Shown in pieces: positions 40,335 through 49,646 of a stretch of DNA of 64,000 nt (position 1 is the stretch's first letter; the number at the start of each line of letters is the position of its first letter). Below the pieces are notes generated by a model, which ran no database searches, was not told the DNA's origin, and saw only the letters and a program-made list of their open reading frames with translations. A program made the translations under genes and the position numbers. Origin of the DNA: Bacteroidales bacterium (GTDB lineage Bacteria > Bacteroidota > Bacteroidia > Bacteroidales > Marinilabiliaceae); assembly GCA_024401365.1 (NCBI GenBank), contig JAKSLE010000003.1, positions 124,001 through 188,000 of the forward strand, written 5' to 3'.

Positions 40335-43300
40335 ATGGGTAATATAATCAGATACATTGGAATTATCATATTGTCATGTCTTGTTTTCCATGTGGGAGCG
40401 AGCGGACAGAATTATAATTTGACAAAGTATTCAACCACTACAAGTAATTTGCCTAGCAATTATGCCTATGCCATTAAGCAAGATGGTAATGGGTTCTTGT
40501 GGATCGGTACGAGTGAAGGTCTCTCGAGATTTGATGGTGTTTCGTTTGTAAATTTCTCGGAGAAAGACTCTCTTGCGGATCTATATGTATCCTCTTTGTT
40601 GATAGATGGGGAGGGGAAAGTATGGAGTGGCCATGGTAATGGTCAGGTATCGGTATGGGATGGTGAGTCGTTTACCAAGATACACATAGAAGATGTTTCT
40701 GCGCCTATTAAGTCGATGTGTCTTGATGACAGGAGTAATGTATGGGCTGTAGAGCAGAATAAGGGTTTGATTTGTATTTCTCCATCGTATGAAGTGCAGA
40801 CCTATCATGACAGGAAAGCATTTGGCAGGCAATCATTCAATGCTGTTCAGGCTATCAACGCATATAATGTTCTTCTAGGAACCAGTAATGGACTTCTTCT
40901 TGTAAGGTTGGATGTCAATGGAACTTTAAGTAACATTGAGACAATTCCTGACATAGAGTATGTTTCGGTTGAAGTTATAGAGCCAAGTCGCGACGGCAAT
41001 AATTATTGGATTGGTACAGAAGACGGAAGAGTTTTCAAGTACAATTTGCAAGACGGGCTCAAGGAGATAGCCAAGTGTGTTGAGGTTGCTCCTGATGGAG
41101 ACGTTATCACCGCGCCTATTCATGTGATATATGAGGAAGATGATGGCAGGTTGCTTTTAGGCACATGGGGAAGGGGTGTTACACAATGGGAGTATGCTGA
41201 GAGCAAGAAGCAATATGTGGAGACTTTGGCCCTAAATACTGATAATGGTCTAGAGAACAACTATATCTCGGGCATGATTGTTGACCGAGAAGGTATTTAT
41301 TGGTTTGCTACGTATGGTGCGGGTGCTGTATCGTGGGCGAATAACTATTTTGCGCAGTACAAGCTATCGTCTATTGGTTATCAGAAGATGAAGGTAACCG
41401 ACATTGCTGTAAATGGTAATGATCTTTGGTTAGGTTTGAATGCCGGTCTGATCAGGATGGACAGGCAATGTGTGTCGTGCTTTGAGTATTTTGACTCGAC
41501 TACTGGTCTACCTAGTCACCAAGTAACAGATATTATTATAGGTGCGGACAAGACCATATATGTAGGTACAGAAGATGTTGGTGCCTACATTAAAAAAGCG
41601 GATAGTAATAAATTTCAGAAGATAGAATATGAATCTCCTACGAACACGACAGATATGGTCAATGCTATGGCCATTAATGGAGATATTATATATATAGCTA
41701 CGCAAGGAGGCTTGATAGCCCATTCGCTGACAGAAGGCAGGAGCATTGTTTATACAACCAATGAGGGGTTGCCACACAACTGTATCAATTTTGTGTTTAT
41801 TGACAATGAGTCGCAGATATGGTTAGGTCCAAAGGACAGTGGTATTGCCATGTTGGAGTCGGAGATGAACACAGCCAAAGAGTTGCCAGAAGATGCTACC
41901 TGGGATATACACCGATTATCGGAGGAGCCTATAAATGTACCTGCGATGACGCAAGATTCGAACAGTCGCAAGTGGTTGGTATCGCTCAACAATGGTGTTT
42001 TGTGTGCTACGAACGACTCAGTGATTTCCATTACTATGGCAGATGGTTTGGAGAAGAACTTCAGTTATGACATAGCATCGGACAGTCAAGAGAGAATTTG
42101 GGTATGTCACCAGCCAGGTCTATCATGTATTGACTTGCAGACAGGCAATATAAGGACTTTCAACTCCTCGATGGGCTTTGACCAGGAGTATACACATGCG
42201 TATACCGATGAGGATGGCGATATATGGTTTGTTTCGCAAGGCGGAGTACTCTTTTATTCTGCGAAACGAGACAAGAGAAACAATGTTCCACCTATAATTA
42301 ACAGGACGAAGACCATTATTGCCGGTAAGAGTTACTCCCCATCGGAGAATATAGACCTTTCGTATCCATATTTCAGGGACTTGGACAAGTTTGAGTTCTC
42401 GTTTGTAGGCATTTGCATGAGAGACCCTGTGAATGTGAGATATGAGTATTGGCTCCAGATGGGAGAAGAAGAAGAGGCTAAGTGGGCATCGTTGGGTAAC
42501 CAAGCCAACAAAGGATTTGACTTCATTCCTGATGGCGACTATACATTGAAAGTCAGGGCGTACAACTCAGACGGCGTACAGTCGCAGAATATGCTCTCTA
42601 TACCAATCCACATAGACAAGCCATTCTGGAAGTCGTTCCTATTCCCTATTATAGTAGTAGTAATTCTAGTCTATTTGAACAGGGCTATTATTAAGAGTAG
42701 AGAGCGTCGTATCAAGCGTAGAGAAGAAGAACTTGAGAGAGAGGTACAGAGGCAGACCCATCAGTTGCAGAGGCAGAAAGACATTATTGAGCGTAAGAAT
42801 CAGGATATTACGGACAGTATCAACTATGCCAACAGAATACAGACAGCCATTCTTCCATCCCGTATGGGTTTGAAGGAGTATGATTTAGCTGATTCGTTCC
42901 TGATGTTCAGGCCTAAGGATATAGTCAGTGGTGACTGTTACTGGCATGGACAATTTGGCGACCATCTTCTTATCTGCTGTGGTGACTGTACGGGTCATGG
43001 TGTTCCTGGAGCCTTCATGAGTATGATTGTCACGACGATACTCAATGATGCGACAAGAGAAGAAGAGATTCGCAGGCATCCTGCCAAGTTGCTCGAGATT
43101 ATAGACCGAGACATCAAGCAGACGTTGAATAAGAACCAAGTTGTTGAGGCCCAAGATGGTATGGACTGTGCTATATTGGACATCAATCTTGTGACCAGAG
43201 AGATGATATCAGCGGGAGCTCGTCGTCCAGTCATTGTATTCAGCAAAGGAAAGTTTGTTGAGATCAAGGGTACGCGTCGCAGTGTTGGAGAGCGCAGAAA

Positions 43301-43556
43301 TGGCAATGAATTCCTTGAGGAGGCAACTCAGCTATATGAGGGAGACATTATCTATGCATTCTCGGATGGTTATACAGACCAGTTTAACCCTAAGGATGAA
43401 AAGTATACTACAGGCAAACTCAAGAGATTATTGCAAGAGATATATACATTGCCAATGGATGAGCAGCAAGACATTCTTGAAAAAGGTTTCGTGGAGTGGA
43501 TGGGCTCGCATGAGCAGATGGATGATGTCATTGTGATGGGTCTCAAACTTAAGTAA
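40335..43556 (+). CDS. Sensor protein: periplasmic two-component-type propeller, TM, SpoIIE-type PP2C phosphatase
   Basis: A 1073-residue membrane receptor. A signal peptide (residues 1-24) is followed by about 600 residues of repeated Reg_prop blades (for example GNGFLWIGTSEGLSRFDG, ENYISGMIVDREGIYWF-type repeats) and a Y_Y_Y domain near residues 665-760. One membrane helix (about 768-788), a charged coiled coil (790-830) and a C-terminal SpoIIE/PP2C phosphatase follow: FRPKDIVSGDCYWHG, GDCTGHGVPGAFMSM, FSDGYTDQF. The propeller is the input module of Bacteroidetes hybrid two-component systems; here it drives a Ser/Thr phosphatase instead of a histidine kinase. The ligand is unknown. Confidence 0.92.
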   Translation: MGNIIRYIGIIILSCLVFHVGASGQNYNLTKYSTTTSNLPSNYAYAIKQDGNGFLWIGTSEGLSRFDGVSFVNFSEKDSLADLYVSSLLIDGEGKVWSGHGNGQVSVWDGESFTKIHIEDVSAPIKSMCLDDRSNVWAVEQNKGLICISPSYEVQTYHDRKAFGRQSFNAVQAINAYNVLLGTSNGLLLVRLDVNGTLSNIETIPDIEYVSVEVIEPSRDGNNYWIGTEDGRVFKYNLQDGLKEIAKCVEVAPDGDVITAPIHVIYEEDDGRLLLGTWGRGVTQWEYAESKKQYVETLALNTDNGLENNYISGMIVDREGIYWFATYGAGAVSWANNYFAQYKLSSIGYQKMKVTDIAVNGNDLWLGLNAGLIRMDRQCVSCFEYFDSTTGLPSHQVTDIIIGADKTIYVGTEDVGAYIKKADSNKFQKIEYESPTNTTDMVNAMAINGDIIYIATQGGLIAHSLTEGRSIVYTTNEGLPHNCINFVFIDNESQIWLGPKDSGIAMLESEMNTAKELPEDATWDIHRLSEEPINVPAMTQDSNSRKWLVSLNNGVLCATNDSVISITMADGLEKNFSYDIASDSQERIWVCHQPGLSCIDLQTGNIRTFNSSMGFDQEYTHAYTDEDGDIWFVSQGGVLFYSAKRDKRNNVPPIINRTKTIIAGKSYSPSENIDLSYPYFRDLDKFEFSFVGICMRDPVNVRYEYWLQMGEEEEAKWASLGNQANKGFDFIPDGDYTLKVRAYNSDGVQSQNMLSIPIHIDKPFWKSFLFPIIVVVILVYLNRAIIKSRERRIKRREEELEREVQRQTHQLQRQKDIIERKNQDITDSINYANRIQTAILPSRMGLKEYDLADSFLMFRPKDIVSGDCYWHGQFGDHLLICCGDCTGHGVPGAFMSMIVTTILNDATREEEIRRHPAKLLEIIDRDIKQTLNKNQVVEAQDGMDCAILDINLVTREMISAGARRPVIVFSKGKFVEIKGTRRSVGERRNGNEFLEEATQLYEGDIIYAFSDGYTDQFNPKDEKYTTGKLKRLLQEIYTLPMDEQQDILEKGFVEWMGSHEQMDDVIVMGLKLK

Positions 43557-43605
43557 TGAATATTATATAATTACACAATCATATTAATAATAAACAAAAC
43601 TCGCG

Positions 43606-44511
43606 ATGCTTATAGAAGCAAATGGAATTGTAAAAGCATATTCGGGCCATGTTGCTTTGGATGGTTTGAATATGAATGTTAAGGAAGGTTCGGTACATGG
43701 GTTACTAGGACCTAACGGAGCAGGAAAGACGACATTCATCCGTATCCTTAACCAGATGACACGTCAAGATGCAGGAACACTTTTGTTCGATGGACGAGAG
43801 ATGTCTTTGGATGACATTTCTCAGGTTGGTTATCTTCCTGAAGAGAGAGGACTCTACAAGAAGATGAAAGTTGGCGAAGAGGCCATATACCTTGCGCAGT
43901 TGCGTGGGTTATCCAAGCACGATGCCAAAGTAAGGTTGAAGTATTGGTTTGACAAATTTGAGATTGGAGAGTGGTGGAACAAGAAAGTAGAGCAACTCTC
44001 GAAGGGTATGCAGCAGAAGGTACAATTTATAGTAACTGTGCTACATGAGCCACGTCTATTGATTTTTGATGAGCCATTTTCGGGATTTGACCCTGTGAAT
44101 GCTAACCTTTTGAAAGAAGAGATATTGAATCTTCGAGACAAGGGAGCCACTGTTTTGTTCTCGACGCACAATATGGGTAGTGTTGAGGCGGTATGTGACA
44201 GTATATCCCTTATAAATAAGAGTCATGTTGTTCTTGATGGCAATGTAAAGGAGATAAAGAGGCAATACAAAGAAGGCAAATATTCGCTTACCTTCCAAGG
44301 AGAGGTAGGCGATTTAGGCAAGGTTGCTGACATTGACATTATTTCATCCAAAACGACTGACGGTATTACTGAGGCTGTAGTAAAATCCGCTACAAAAGCA
44401 GGTGCCAACGAGATGCTACGAAATTTGATAGCAGCTGTTGAGCTGTCCGAATTCAAGGAGATACTTCCCTCGATGGAAGAGATTTTCATACAGCAAGTAA
44501 ATAGTAAATAA
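43606..44511 (+). CDS. ABC exporter ATPase (ABC-2, NatA-like)
   Basis: A 301-residue nucleotide-binding protein with Walker A GLLGPNGAGKTTFI, signature LSKGMQQKVQF, Walker B LLIFDEPFSGFDP, and a C-terminal extension (about 220-301) of the DUF4162 type seen in ABC-2 exporters. It powers the permease encoded 26 bases downstream. The substrate is unknown; NatAB in Bacillus exports sodium, but homologous pairs have diverse roles. Confidence 0.92.
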   Translation: MLIEANGIVKAYSGHVALDGLNMNVKEGSVHGLLGPNGAGKTTFIRILNQMTRQDAGTLLFDGREMSLDDISQVGYLPEERGLYKKMKVGEEAIYLAQLRGLSKHDAKVRLKYWFDKFEIGEWWNKKVEQLSKGMQQKVQFIVTVLHEPRLLIFDEPFSGFDPVNANLLKEEILNLRDKGATVLFSTHNMGSVEAVCDSISLINKSHVVLDGNVKEIKRQYKEGKYSLTFQGEVGDLGKVADIDIISSKTTDGITEAVVKSATKAGANEMLRNLIAAVELSEFKEILPSMEEIFIQQVNSK

Positions 44512-44537
44512 GTATAACCACTTAGATTGTAAAAAAG

Positions 44538-45851
44538 ATGTCGAAAATAGGACTTATTATAGAGCGCGAGTATATGACTCGAGTTCGCAAAAAGAGCTTT
44601 ATTATCATTTCGTTACTTATGCCTATTATCATGTTGGCAGTAACGATACTTCCTACTCTCATTATGGCATATTCATCTGTGACTACGCAGAAGATAGCCG
44701 TTTTAGATGAGACCAAGAACTACCAAAGCGTATTAGCAAACACCGAAGAGATAGAATTCTCGCTTATTTCGGATGAAGTAGAAGAGTCGTTACGTGCCAC
44801 CTACCAGTCGCGCGGCTTCGATGCCATGCTACATATCAGTGGTGTGCCAACAGACAAATCCAATATACAACTATATAGTGAGAAGACCCTTCCAATAGAT
44901 GTGACCAGGTCGATAGAGTACACATTGCGAGACAAGGTACGTCATGACATGATTGAAGAATTTTCTGCTAGTTCTGATGGGGTAGATTCGCTTTTCAATG
45001 CTGTGAATAATGTCCGTGTGGATATAGCTACCATGAAACAGACGACAGATGGTGAGGCTAAAGAAGACAATGCTGCGATAGGAATAGTAGTAGGCCTAGT
45101 AGCAGCTATGCTTATCTATTTTATCATACTCATTTCAGGTTCGCAGGTTTTTACGGGCATTATGGAAGAGAAGCAAAACCGTATTATGGAAGTTTTAGCT
45201 TCGTCTGTCAAGCCATTAGATCTGATGATGGGCAAGATTATAGGTATAGCATTGGTAACGCTTACGCAGCTAGCCATGTGGGGAGTCATCATGGGTATAG
45301 GTTCGGTTGTATTATCAACCAACTTTATGCCAGACGTTTCGAGCATAGAATCGGGAGCAGAGCAAGTAGCAGCAGCGACGGGAGAAAGTAATCCGGTAGC
45401 AAATGTTATGGGAATGTTAGGTACTCTAAATATTCCTCTGTTAATATCAATGTTTGTTATATATTGTATAGGAGGATACCTACTCTATGCATCTTTGTAT
45501 GCAGCCATTGCGGCAGGATGTGATCAGCCATCAGATGCGCAACAACTACAGATGCCTATCATTATACCTATAATTATAGCTATAGTCATAGTGAGTTCAT
45601 TTGGAATGAAAGATCCGAATGGGGCGGCGATGTTCTGGGGGTCGATGGTACCATTGACATCACCTATAGTAATGCTTGCCCGTATTCCGAGTGGGGTAGA
45701 GGCGTGGGAGCTCATACTTTCGCTAGTACTATTAGTGGCATCATTTTTGTTGACCACTTGGATAGCAGCCAAGATTTATCGTGTGGGCATACTTATGTAC
45801 GGAAAGAAACCCACCTTTAAGGATCTTGTTAAGTGGGCTCGCATGAAATAA
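44538..45851 (+). CDS. ABC-2 type permease (NatB-like)
   Basis: A 437-residue permease. The N-terminal helix (residues 22-45) is followed by a large extracytoplasmic domain (about 50-180) and five further helices from about 185. The motif GIMEEKQNRIMEVLASSVKPLDLMMGK is typical of ABC-2 (NatB/YhaP) permeases. It forms the membrane partner of the preceding ATPase. Confidence 0.9.
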   Translation: MSKIGLIIEREYMTRVRKKSFIIISLLMPIIMLAVTILPTLIMAYSSVTTQKIAVLDETKNYQSVLANTEEIEFSLISDEVEESLRATYQSRGFDAMLHISGVPTDKSNIQLYSEKTLPIDVTRSIEYTLRDKVRHDMIEEFSASSDGVDSLFNAVNNVRVDIATMKQTTDGEAKEDNAAIGIVVGLVAAMLIYFIILISGSQVFTGIMEEKQNRIMEVLASSVKPLDLMMGKIIGIALVTLTQLAMWGVIMGIGSVVLSTNFMPDVSSIESGAEQVAAATGESNPVANVMGMLGTLNIPLLISMFVIYCIGGYLLYASLYAAIAAGCDQPSDAQQLQMPIIIPIIIAIVIVSSFGMKDPNGAAMFWGSMVPLTSPIVMLARIPSGVEAWELILSLVLLVASFLLTTWIAAKIYRVGILMYGKKPTFKDLVKWARMK

Positions 45852-45862
45852 TAGATATTTAT

Positions 45863-47356
45863 TTGAGACGCATATTATCGATAATATTATTACTTATTGT
45901 CCTGTTACCTGTAGCCACAGCTCAGGTAACGGGCAATAATGTTCGTTTACATGGGCGAGCGCTTCAGTATGCCAGTCATCATATTGAGGTGTTTGTCTAT
46001 ATGGATTATATTACCCGAGACAAGGTTGCCATAGGCGTTATAGATATAGACGACAATGGTAAATTTGACTGTGTAGTAGATTTGCAGAGAGAAGGAGTAC
46101 GGTATGCGTTTTTGGAATTAGGGGCTTACAAGGCCTACATATATTTAGAGTCAGGAAAGACATATCAGATAGTACTTCCGCCATTTAAGCAACGTCCAGA
46201 TGCTGACAGGTTCAATCCATTTTATCAGCAAGAGTTGATAGAGATAGGCATAGTAAATGAGGCTTCGAAGCTAAATATCTCTATTAGAGGATTTGAGAGT
46301 TGGTGGCACAATATGTATGCTGAGAATATCAGCAGATTAGCGAGGTACAATGACAGGAAATTGGCGGACAAGCTCATTTTGCAATGTGACAGTATAGAAA
46401 AAGTTATAAACTGTTCGTCGCAATTTTTCCATGATTTTGTACATTATCGCAAGGCACAGGTTTATGCTACGCCGAGAATGGGAGATGTAAGACGCGTATT
46501 ATCAAGCTATTACGCCTCGAACAAGCCATCTAATATTGATGTTCCCTCATATTGGCAGACATTAAATATGGTATGTCCGAATTTTTTGTCATCCATCACC
46601 ATATATACAGAAGCCAAGGAAAAATGTCGCAAAGAGCTGAGGAGTAACGATGGAACATTTTATTCACTTTCGAAGGCACTCTCGACCGACACTGTGTATG
46701 CCAATAAGATTGTGCGAGAGCACCTTATGCTGATGGGCATATATGATGGGTACTATGCGCAAGACATTTCGGAGTCGTATGTAGACAATATGCTAAGTGG
46801 GGCATTGAAGCAAGGAGCGACAGAAGAGGTTAAGTTATTGGCGCAGAATATAGTAGACAAGAAATCGTATCTACATTCAGGCACTGAGGCACCTGACTTC
46901 ACCCTTATGGATATGAACGGTAAGGACGTAACGCTGTCGAAGCTCAAGGGGCGTTGGGTTTATCTAGGCTTTTTGCATTCAGAGAATTTTGCGGCAGTAA
47001 AAGATATGGCTGCATTAGATGCGCTACAAGCCAAGTACCAGAAAGATATGCTTGTCATAGGAGTTTTTACGGATGAGAAGAGTGACAGGCTAGCCAAGAA
47101 ATTGAAAGCAGCCAAGCATCAGTGGATGCCGCTAACCTATATTTCGCAGCAATCGGTATTATCAGATTACAATGTTGTGGCTCTACCTACATACTATTTG
47201 ATAGATCCAGAAGGGCGAATAAAGCTATCTCCTGCGCCAAGTCCGACGGAGAAAATAGAGCAAGCCATTGCTACACAGATGGTTAGCTACAAGAGTGAAA
47301 TTTCGAAGCGAGGCAAGAACAATCAGGTAAAGAATATCTACGATATAGCACACTAA
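45863..47356 (+). CDS. Periplasmic thioredoxin-fold protein without CXXC
   Basis: A 497-residue exported protein. The start is set at TTG 45863, which gives a clean signal peptide ([20 protein letters not shown]); an in-frame GTG at 45833 would overlap the permease gene and add a polar leader. The N-terminal 340 residues resemble the poorly characterised part of Bacteroidetes TlpA-like proteins. The C-terminal domain (about 340-485) is AhpC/TlpA-like ([24 protein letters not shown]). At the active-site position it reads [10 protein letters not shown], so both Cys residues are absent. Redox activity is therefore unlikely. Its stop overlaps the next start (TAATG). Confidence 0.8.
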   Translation: MRRILSIILLLIVLLPVATAQVTGNNVRLHGRALQYASHHIEVFVYMDYITRDKVAIGVIDIDDNGKFDCVVDLQREGVRYAFLELGAYKAYIYLESGKTYQIVLPPFKQRPDADRFNPFYQQELIEIGIVNEASKLNISIRGFESWWHNMYAENISRLARYNDRKLADKLILQCDSIEKVINCSSQFFHDFVHYRKAQVYATPRMGDVRRVLSSYYASNKPSNIDVPSYWQTLNMVCPNFLSSITIYTEAKEKCRKELRSNDGTFYSLSKALSTDTVYANKIVREHLMLMGIYDGYYAQDISESYVDNMLSGALKQGATEEVKLLAQNIVDKKSYLHSGTEAPDFTLMDMNGKDVTLSKLKGRWVYLGFLHSENFAAVKDMAALDALQAKYQKDMLVIGVFTDEKSDRLAKKLKAAKHQWMPLTYISQQSVLSDYNVVALPTYYLIDPEGRIKLSPAPSPTEKIEQAIATQMVSYKSEISKRGKNNQVKNIYDIAH

Positions 47357-48009
47357 TGGTAATAGCAGAGAACATACACAAGAGTTTTGGTGAATTGGAT
47401 GTACTTAAGGGCATTGATATTCATGTAAAAGAGCGCGAAGTAGTGGCGATAATTGGTCAGAGTGGAGCCGGCAAGACTACGCTTTTGCAGATTTTGGGCA
47501 CGCTAGACAAGCCTACATCCGGTAAAGTTACCATTGCAGGGGAAGATATATCGTTGTTATCTGAGAATGCCCTATCAGACTTTAGGAATAAGCATATAGG
47601 CTTTGTGTTTCAGTTTCATCAGCTATTGCCAGAATTCACTGCATTAGAAAATGTTATGCTTCCATGTCAGATAGGGGGTAAGACAGACAAATATGCAGAA
47701 GAGAGGGCGCGAGAGCTACTTAACTTTCTCAAGTTAGGGCACAGATTAGACCATAAGCCATCAGAGTTGTCTGGAGGAGAGAAGCAGAGGGTAGCCATAG
47801 CCAGGGCGCTAGCTTGCAATCCCAGTGTTGTTTTTGCAGATGAGCCATCGGGCAATCTAGATTCGCACAATGCCAAGGAGTTGCAAGAGTTGTTTTTCTC
47901 GTTGAGAGAAGAATACGGTCAGACCTTTGTTATAGTGACCCACGATATGCAGATGGCATCGTGCTGTGACCGAATGATAAAGATAAAAGACGGCCTTATA
48001 GAACAATAG
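47356..48009 (+). CDS. LolD/MacB-type ABC ATPase
   Basis: A 217-residue ATPase with Walker [15 protein letters not shown], signature [15 protein letters not shown] and Walker [13 protein letters not shown]. The LDKPTSG and [16 protein letters not shown] segments place it in the LolD/MacB/FtsE group that drives lipoprotein release or mechanotransmission rather than classical transport. No LolC/E-type permease is beside it, so the partner is encoded elsewhere. It is translationally coupled to the thioredoxin-fold gene. Confidence 0.88.
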   Translation: MVIAENIHKSFGELDVLKGIDIHVKEREVVAIIGQSGAGKTTLLQILGTLDKPTSGKVTIAGEDISLLSENALSDFRNKHIGFVFQFHQLLPEFTALENVMLPCQIGGKTDKYAEERARELLNFLKLGHRLDHKPSELSGGEKQRVAIARALACNPSVVFADEPSGNLDSHNAKELQELFFSLREEYGQTFVIVTHDMQMASCCDRMIKIKDGLIEQ

Positions 48010-48013
48010 AGCT

Positions 48014-48760
48014 ATGACACCCAGTCGCCTCAAAGAGATACTCGATGCCAAGGTAGAGCAATACGAGCGACCTAGCTTTATAGATAATGATCCTATAAGG
48101 ATACCTCATGGTTGGTCGCAGAAAAATGATATAGAGATAAGCGGATTTCTTGCCTCCACATTGGCGTGGGGCAATCGTAAGGCCATACTCAAGTCGACAG
48201 AAGAGCTTATGAGGCGATTGGACAATTCGCCATACGATTTTGTGCTCAATGCGACGGAGAAAGAGATTTCGGGATTAAATACATTTGTATACCGCACCTT
48301 CCAGAGAGAAGACCTGCCCTGTTTTGTGAGAGCTTTGCAACACATTTACAAGGATTTAGGAGGGTTGGAACAAGTGATGACCACTGGAGGTGATTTGCAA
48401 TCATCCATTATATCGCTTAGGGAAGCCATGCTCCCATATTTAGATGGACATGCTAGCAAGCACGTAGCCAACCCCGCCAACAAGTCGGCCGCCAAGCGAA
48501 TATGTATGTTTTTGCGTTGGATGGTACGTTCGAGTGATAAGGGGGTAGATTTTGGCATTTGGAAAGGGATAAAACCATCCGATTTGGTATTACCATTAGA
48601 TGTTCATGTAGGGAATATAGCGCTAGAGCTCAAATTGATAGAGCGCAATGGTAAAGACTGGAAGACGGCGGTGGCTATTACAGACCAGCTACGTCAGTTC
48701 AGGCCCGAAGATCCTGTGGCATACGATTTTGCACTCTTTAGTATGGATATGGAGGAGTAG
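48014..48760 (+). CDS. TIGR02757/DUF2400 family protein
   Basis: A 248-residue protein that I recognise as the TIGR02757 (DUF2400) family by FIDNDPIRIPHGWSQKNDIEISGF, LAWGNRKAI and the C-terminal LDVHVGNIALELKLI plus RQFRPEDPVAYDFALF. The pattern near the C-terminus recalls helix-hairpin-helix DNA glycosylase folds, but the biochemical function is not established. It lies 4 bases after the LolD-like gene and 2 bases before the methyltransferase gene. Confidence 0.88.
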   Translation: MTPSRLKEILDAKVEQYERPSFIDNDPIRIPHGWSQKNDIEISGFLASTLAWGNRKAILKSTEELMRRLDNSPYDFVLNATEKEISGLNTFVYRTFQREDLPCFVRALQHIYKDLGGLEQVMTTGGDLQSSIISLREAMLPYLDGHASKHVANPANKSAAKRICMFLRWMVRSSDKGVDFGIWKGIKPSDLVLPLDVHVGNIALELKLIERNGKDWKTAVAITDQLRQFRPEDPVAYDFALFSMDMEE

Positions 48761-48762
48761 GT

Positions 48763-49491
48763 ATGGCCAACGACTATTTCGCGTTCAAGCAATTTACCGT
48801 CTACCATGATAAATGTGCCATGAAAGTTGGCACTGACGGAGTATTGTTAGGGTTATTAGCCAATATTTCTGGCATAGAACAGCGAGATGATGTAAAAGTT
48901 TTAGATATAGGTACCGGTACAGGGTTAGTAGCATTGATAGCTGCGCAAAGGTTAGCCCATGCCGAAGTAACAGCGATAGAGATAGAGCCCAACAGTGCGA
49001 TGCAAGCCCGAGAAAATTTTGTGGCATCGCCCTTTGCGTCACGACTGAAGGTAGTACAAGGCAGGGTACAAGACTACAGTACAGATATCAAGTTTGACCT
49101 TATATTATGTAATCCTCCCTTTTATAATGGGACACTGACCTCGCCTGATGACAAGAGGACGTTGGCGAGGCATGCGTTAAGTCTGACATTTGACGAGCTA
49201 GCCCATTCGGCATCCAGCTTGTTGGCTGAAGAAGGGCGGTTTGTGGTTGTTATACCCTCGTATGCGGAGGGGCAACTGACAGATTGTTGTACAAAATACG
49301 GGTTGCACCTCAATGAAGAGACCAAGGTATATCCAAATATCAACAAAGAATTTAAGCGAGTAGTAGTACAATATTCGCGTATCAAGACGGAGCTAACAGA
49401 AAGCAAGTTACTGATAGACGATCCTCCCGGGTATAAATCGGCACAATATAAGGAGTTGGTAAAAGAGTATTATATAGGGCCGCTGAAATAG
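48763..49491 (+). CDS. tRNA1(Val) A37 N6-methyltransferase (TrmN6/YfiC-like)
   Basis: A 242-residue methyltransferase. FAFKQFTVYHDKCAMKVGTDGVLLG is the N-terminal TrmN6 signature. The SAM loop is LDIGTGTGLVALIAAQR and the adenine N6-methylase motif NPPFY is present (in LILCNPPFYNG). E. coli TrmN6 methylates A37 of tRNA-Val; the same target is likely here. It is the last gene of the + strand run and converges with the EEP gene. Confidence 0.87.
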   Translation: MANDYFAFKQFTVYHDKCAMKVGTDGVLLGLLANISGIEQRDDVKVLDIGTGTGLVALIAAQRLAHAEVTAIEIEPNSAMQARENFVASPFASRLKVVQGRVQDYSTDIKFDLILCNPPFYNGTLTSPDDKRTLARHALSLTFDELAHSASSLLAEEGRFVVVIPSYAEGQLTDCCTKYGLHLNEETKVYPNINKEFKRVVVQYSRIKTELTESKLLIDDPPGYKSAQYKELVKEYYIGPLK

Positions 49492-49551
49492 CAGGAGATG
49501 GTTGGACTAGGCTTTAGAATATCGCTATGAAAAGTTAGATTTTATTTTTCG

Positions 49552-49617
49552 TGTGCCTTAAGGGTGTATTAAGGGAGCATTAAGAGAGCATTAAGAGAGA
49601 GTCAAGCCAGCGTTTTT
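49552..49617. repeat. 11-bp tandem repeat array without cap (copy 5)
   Basis: On the + strand five contiguous 11-mers fill 49552-49606: TGTGCCTTAAG, GGTGTATTAAG, GGAGCATTAAG, AGAGCATTAAG and AGAGAGTCAAG. CCAGCGTTTTT follows. Four of the five end in TTAAG. It shares GTATTAAGGGAG and AAGCCAGYGTT with copy 1 but lacks GTTGCTCGCAA. It lies between the convergent 3' ends of the trmN6-like and EEP genes. Confidence 0.8.
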
Positions 49618-49646
49618 ATCATTTTATTTTGTATAAGAACCCTTTG

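Noticed and set aside
49552-49617. Simple intrinsic terminator for trmN6 or the EEP gene
   Set aside because: The 11-mers are direct, not inverted, repeats and form no stable stem. The short CCCTTTGTCAAGGG hairpin at 49640-49653 overlaps the EEP stop and lacks a convincing T-run.
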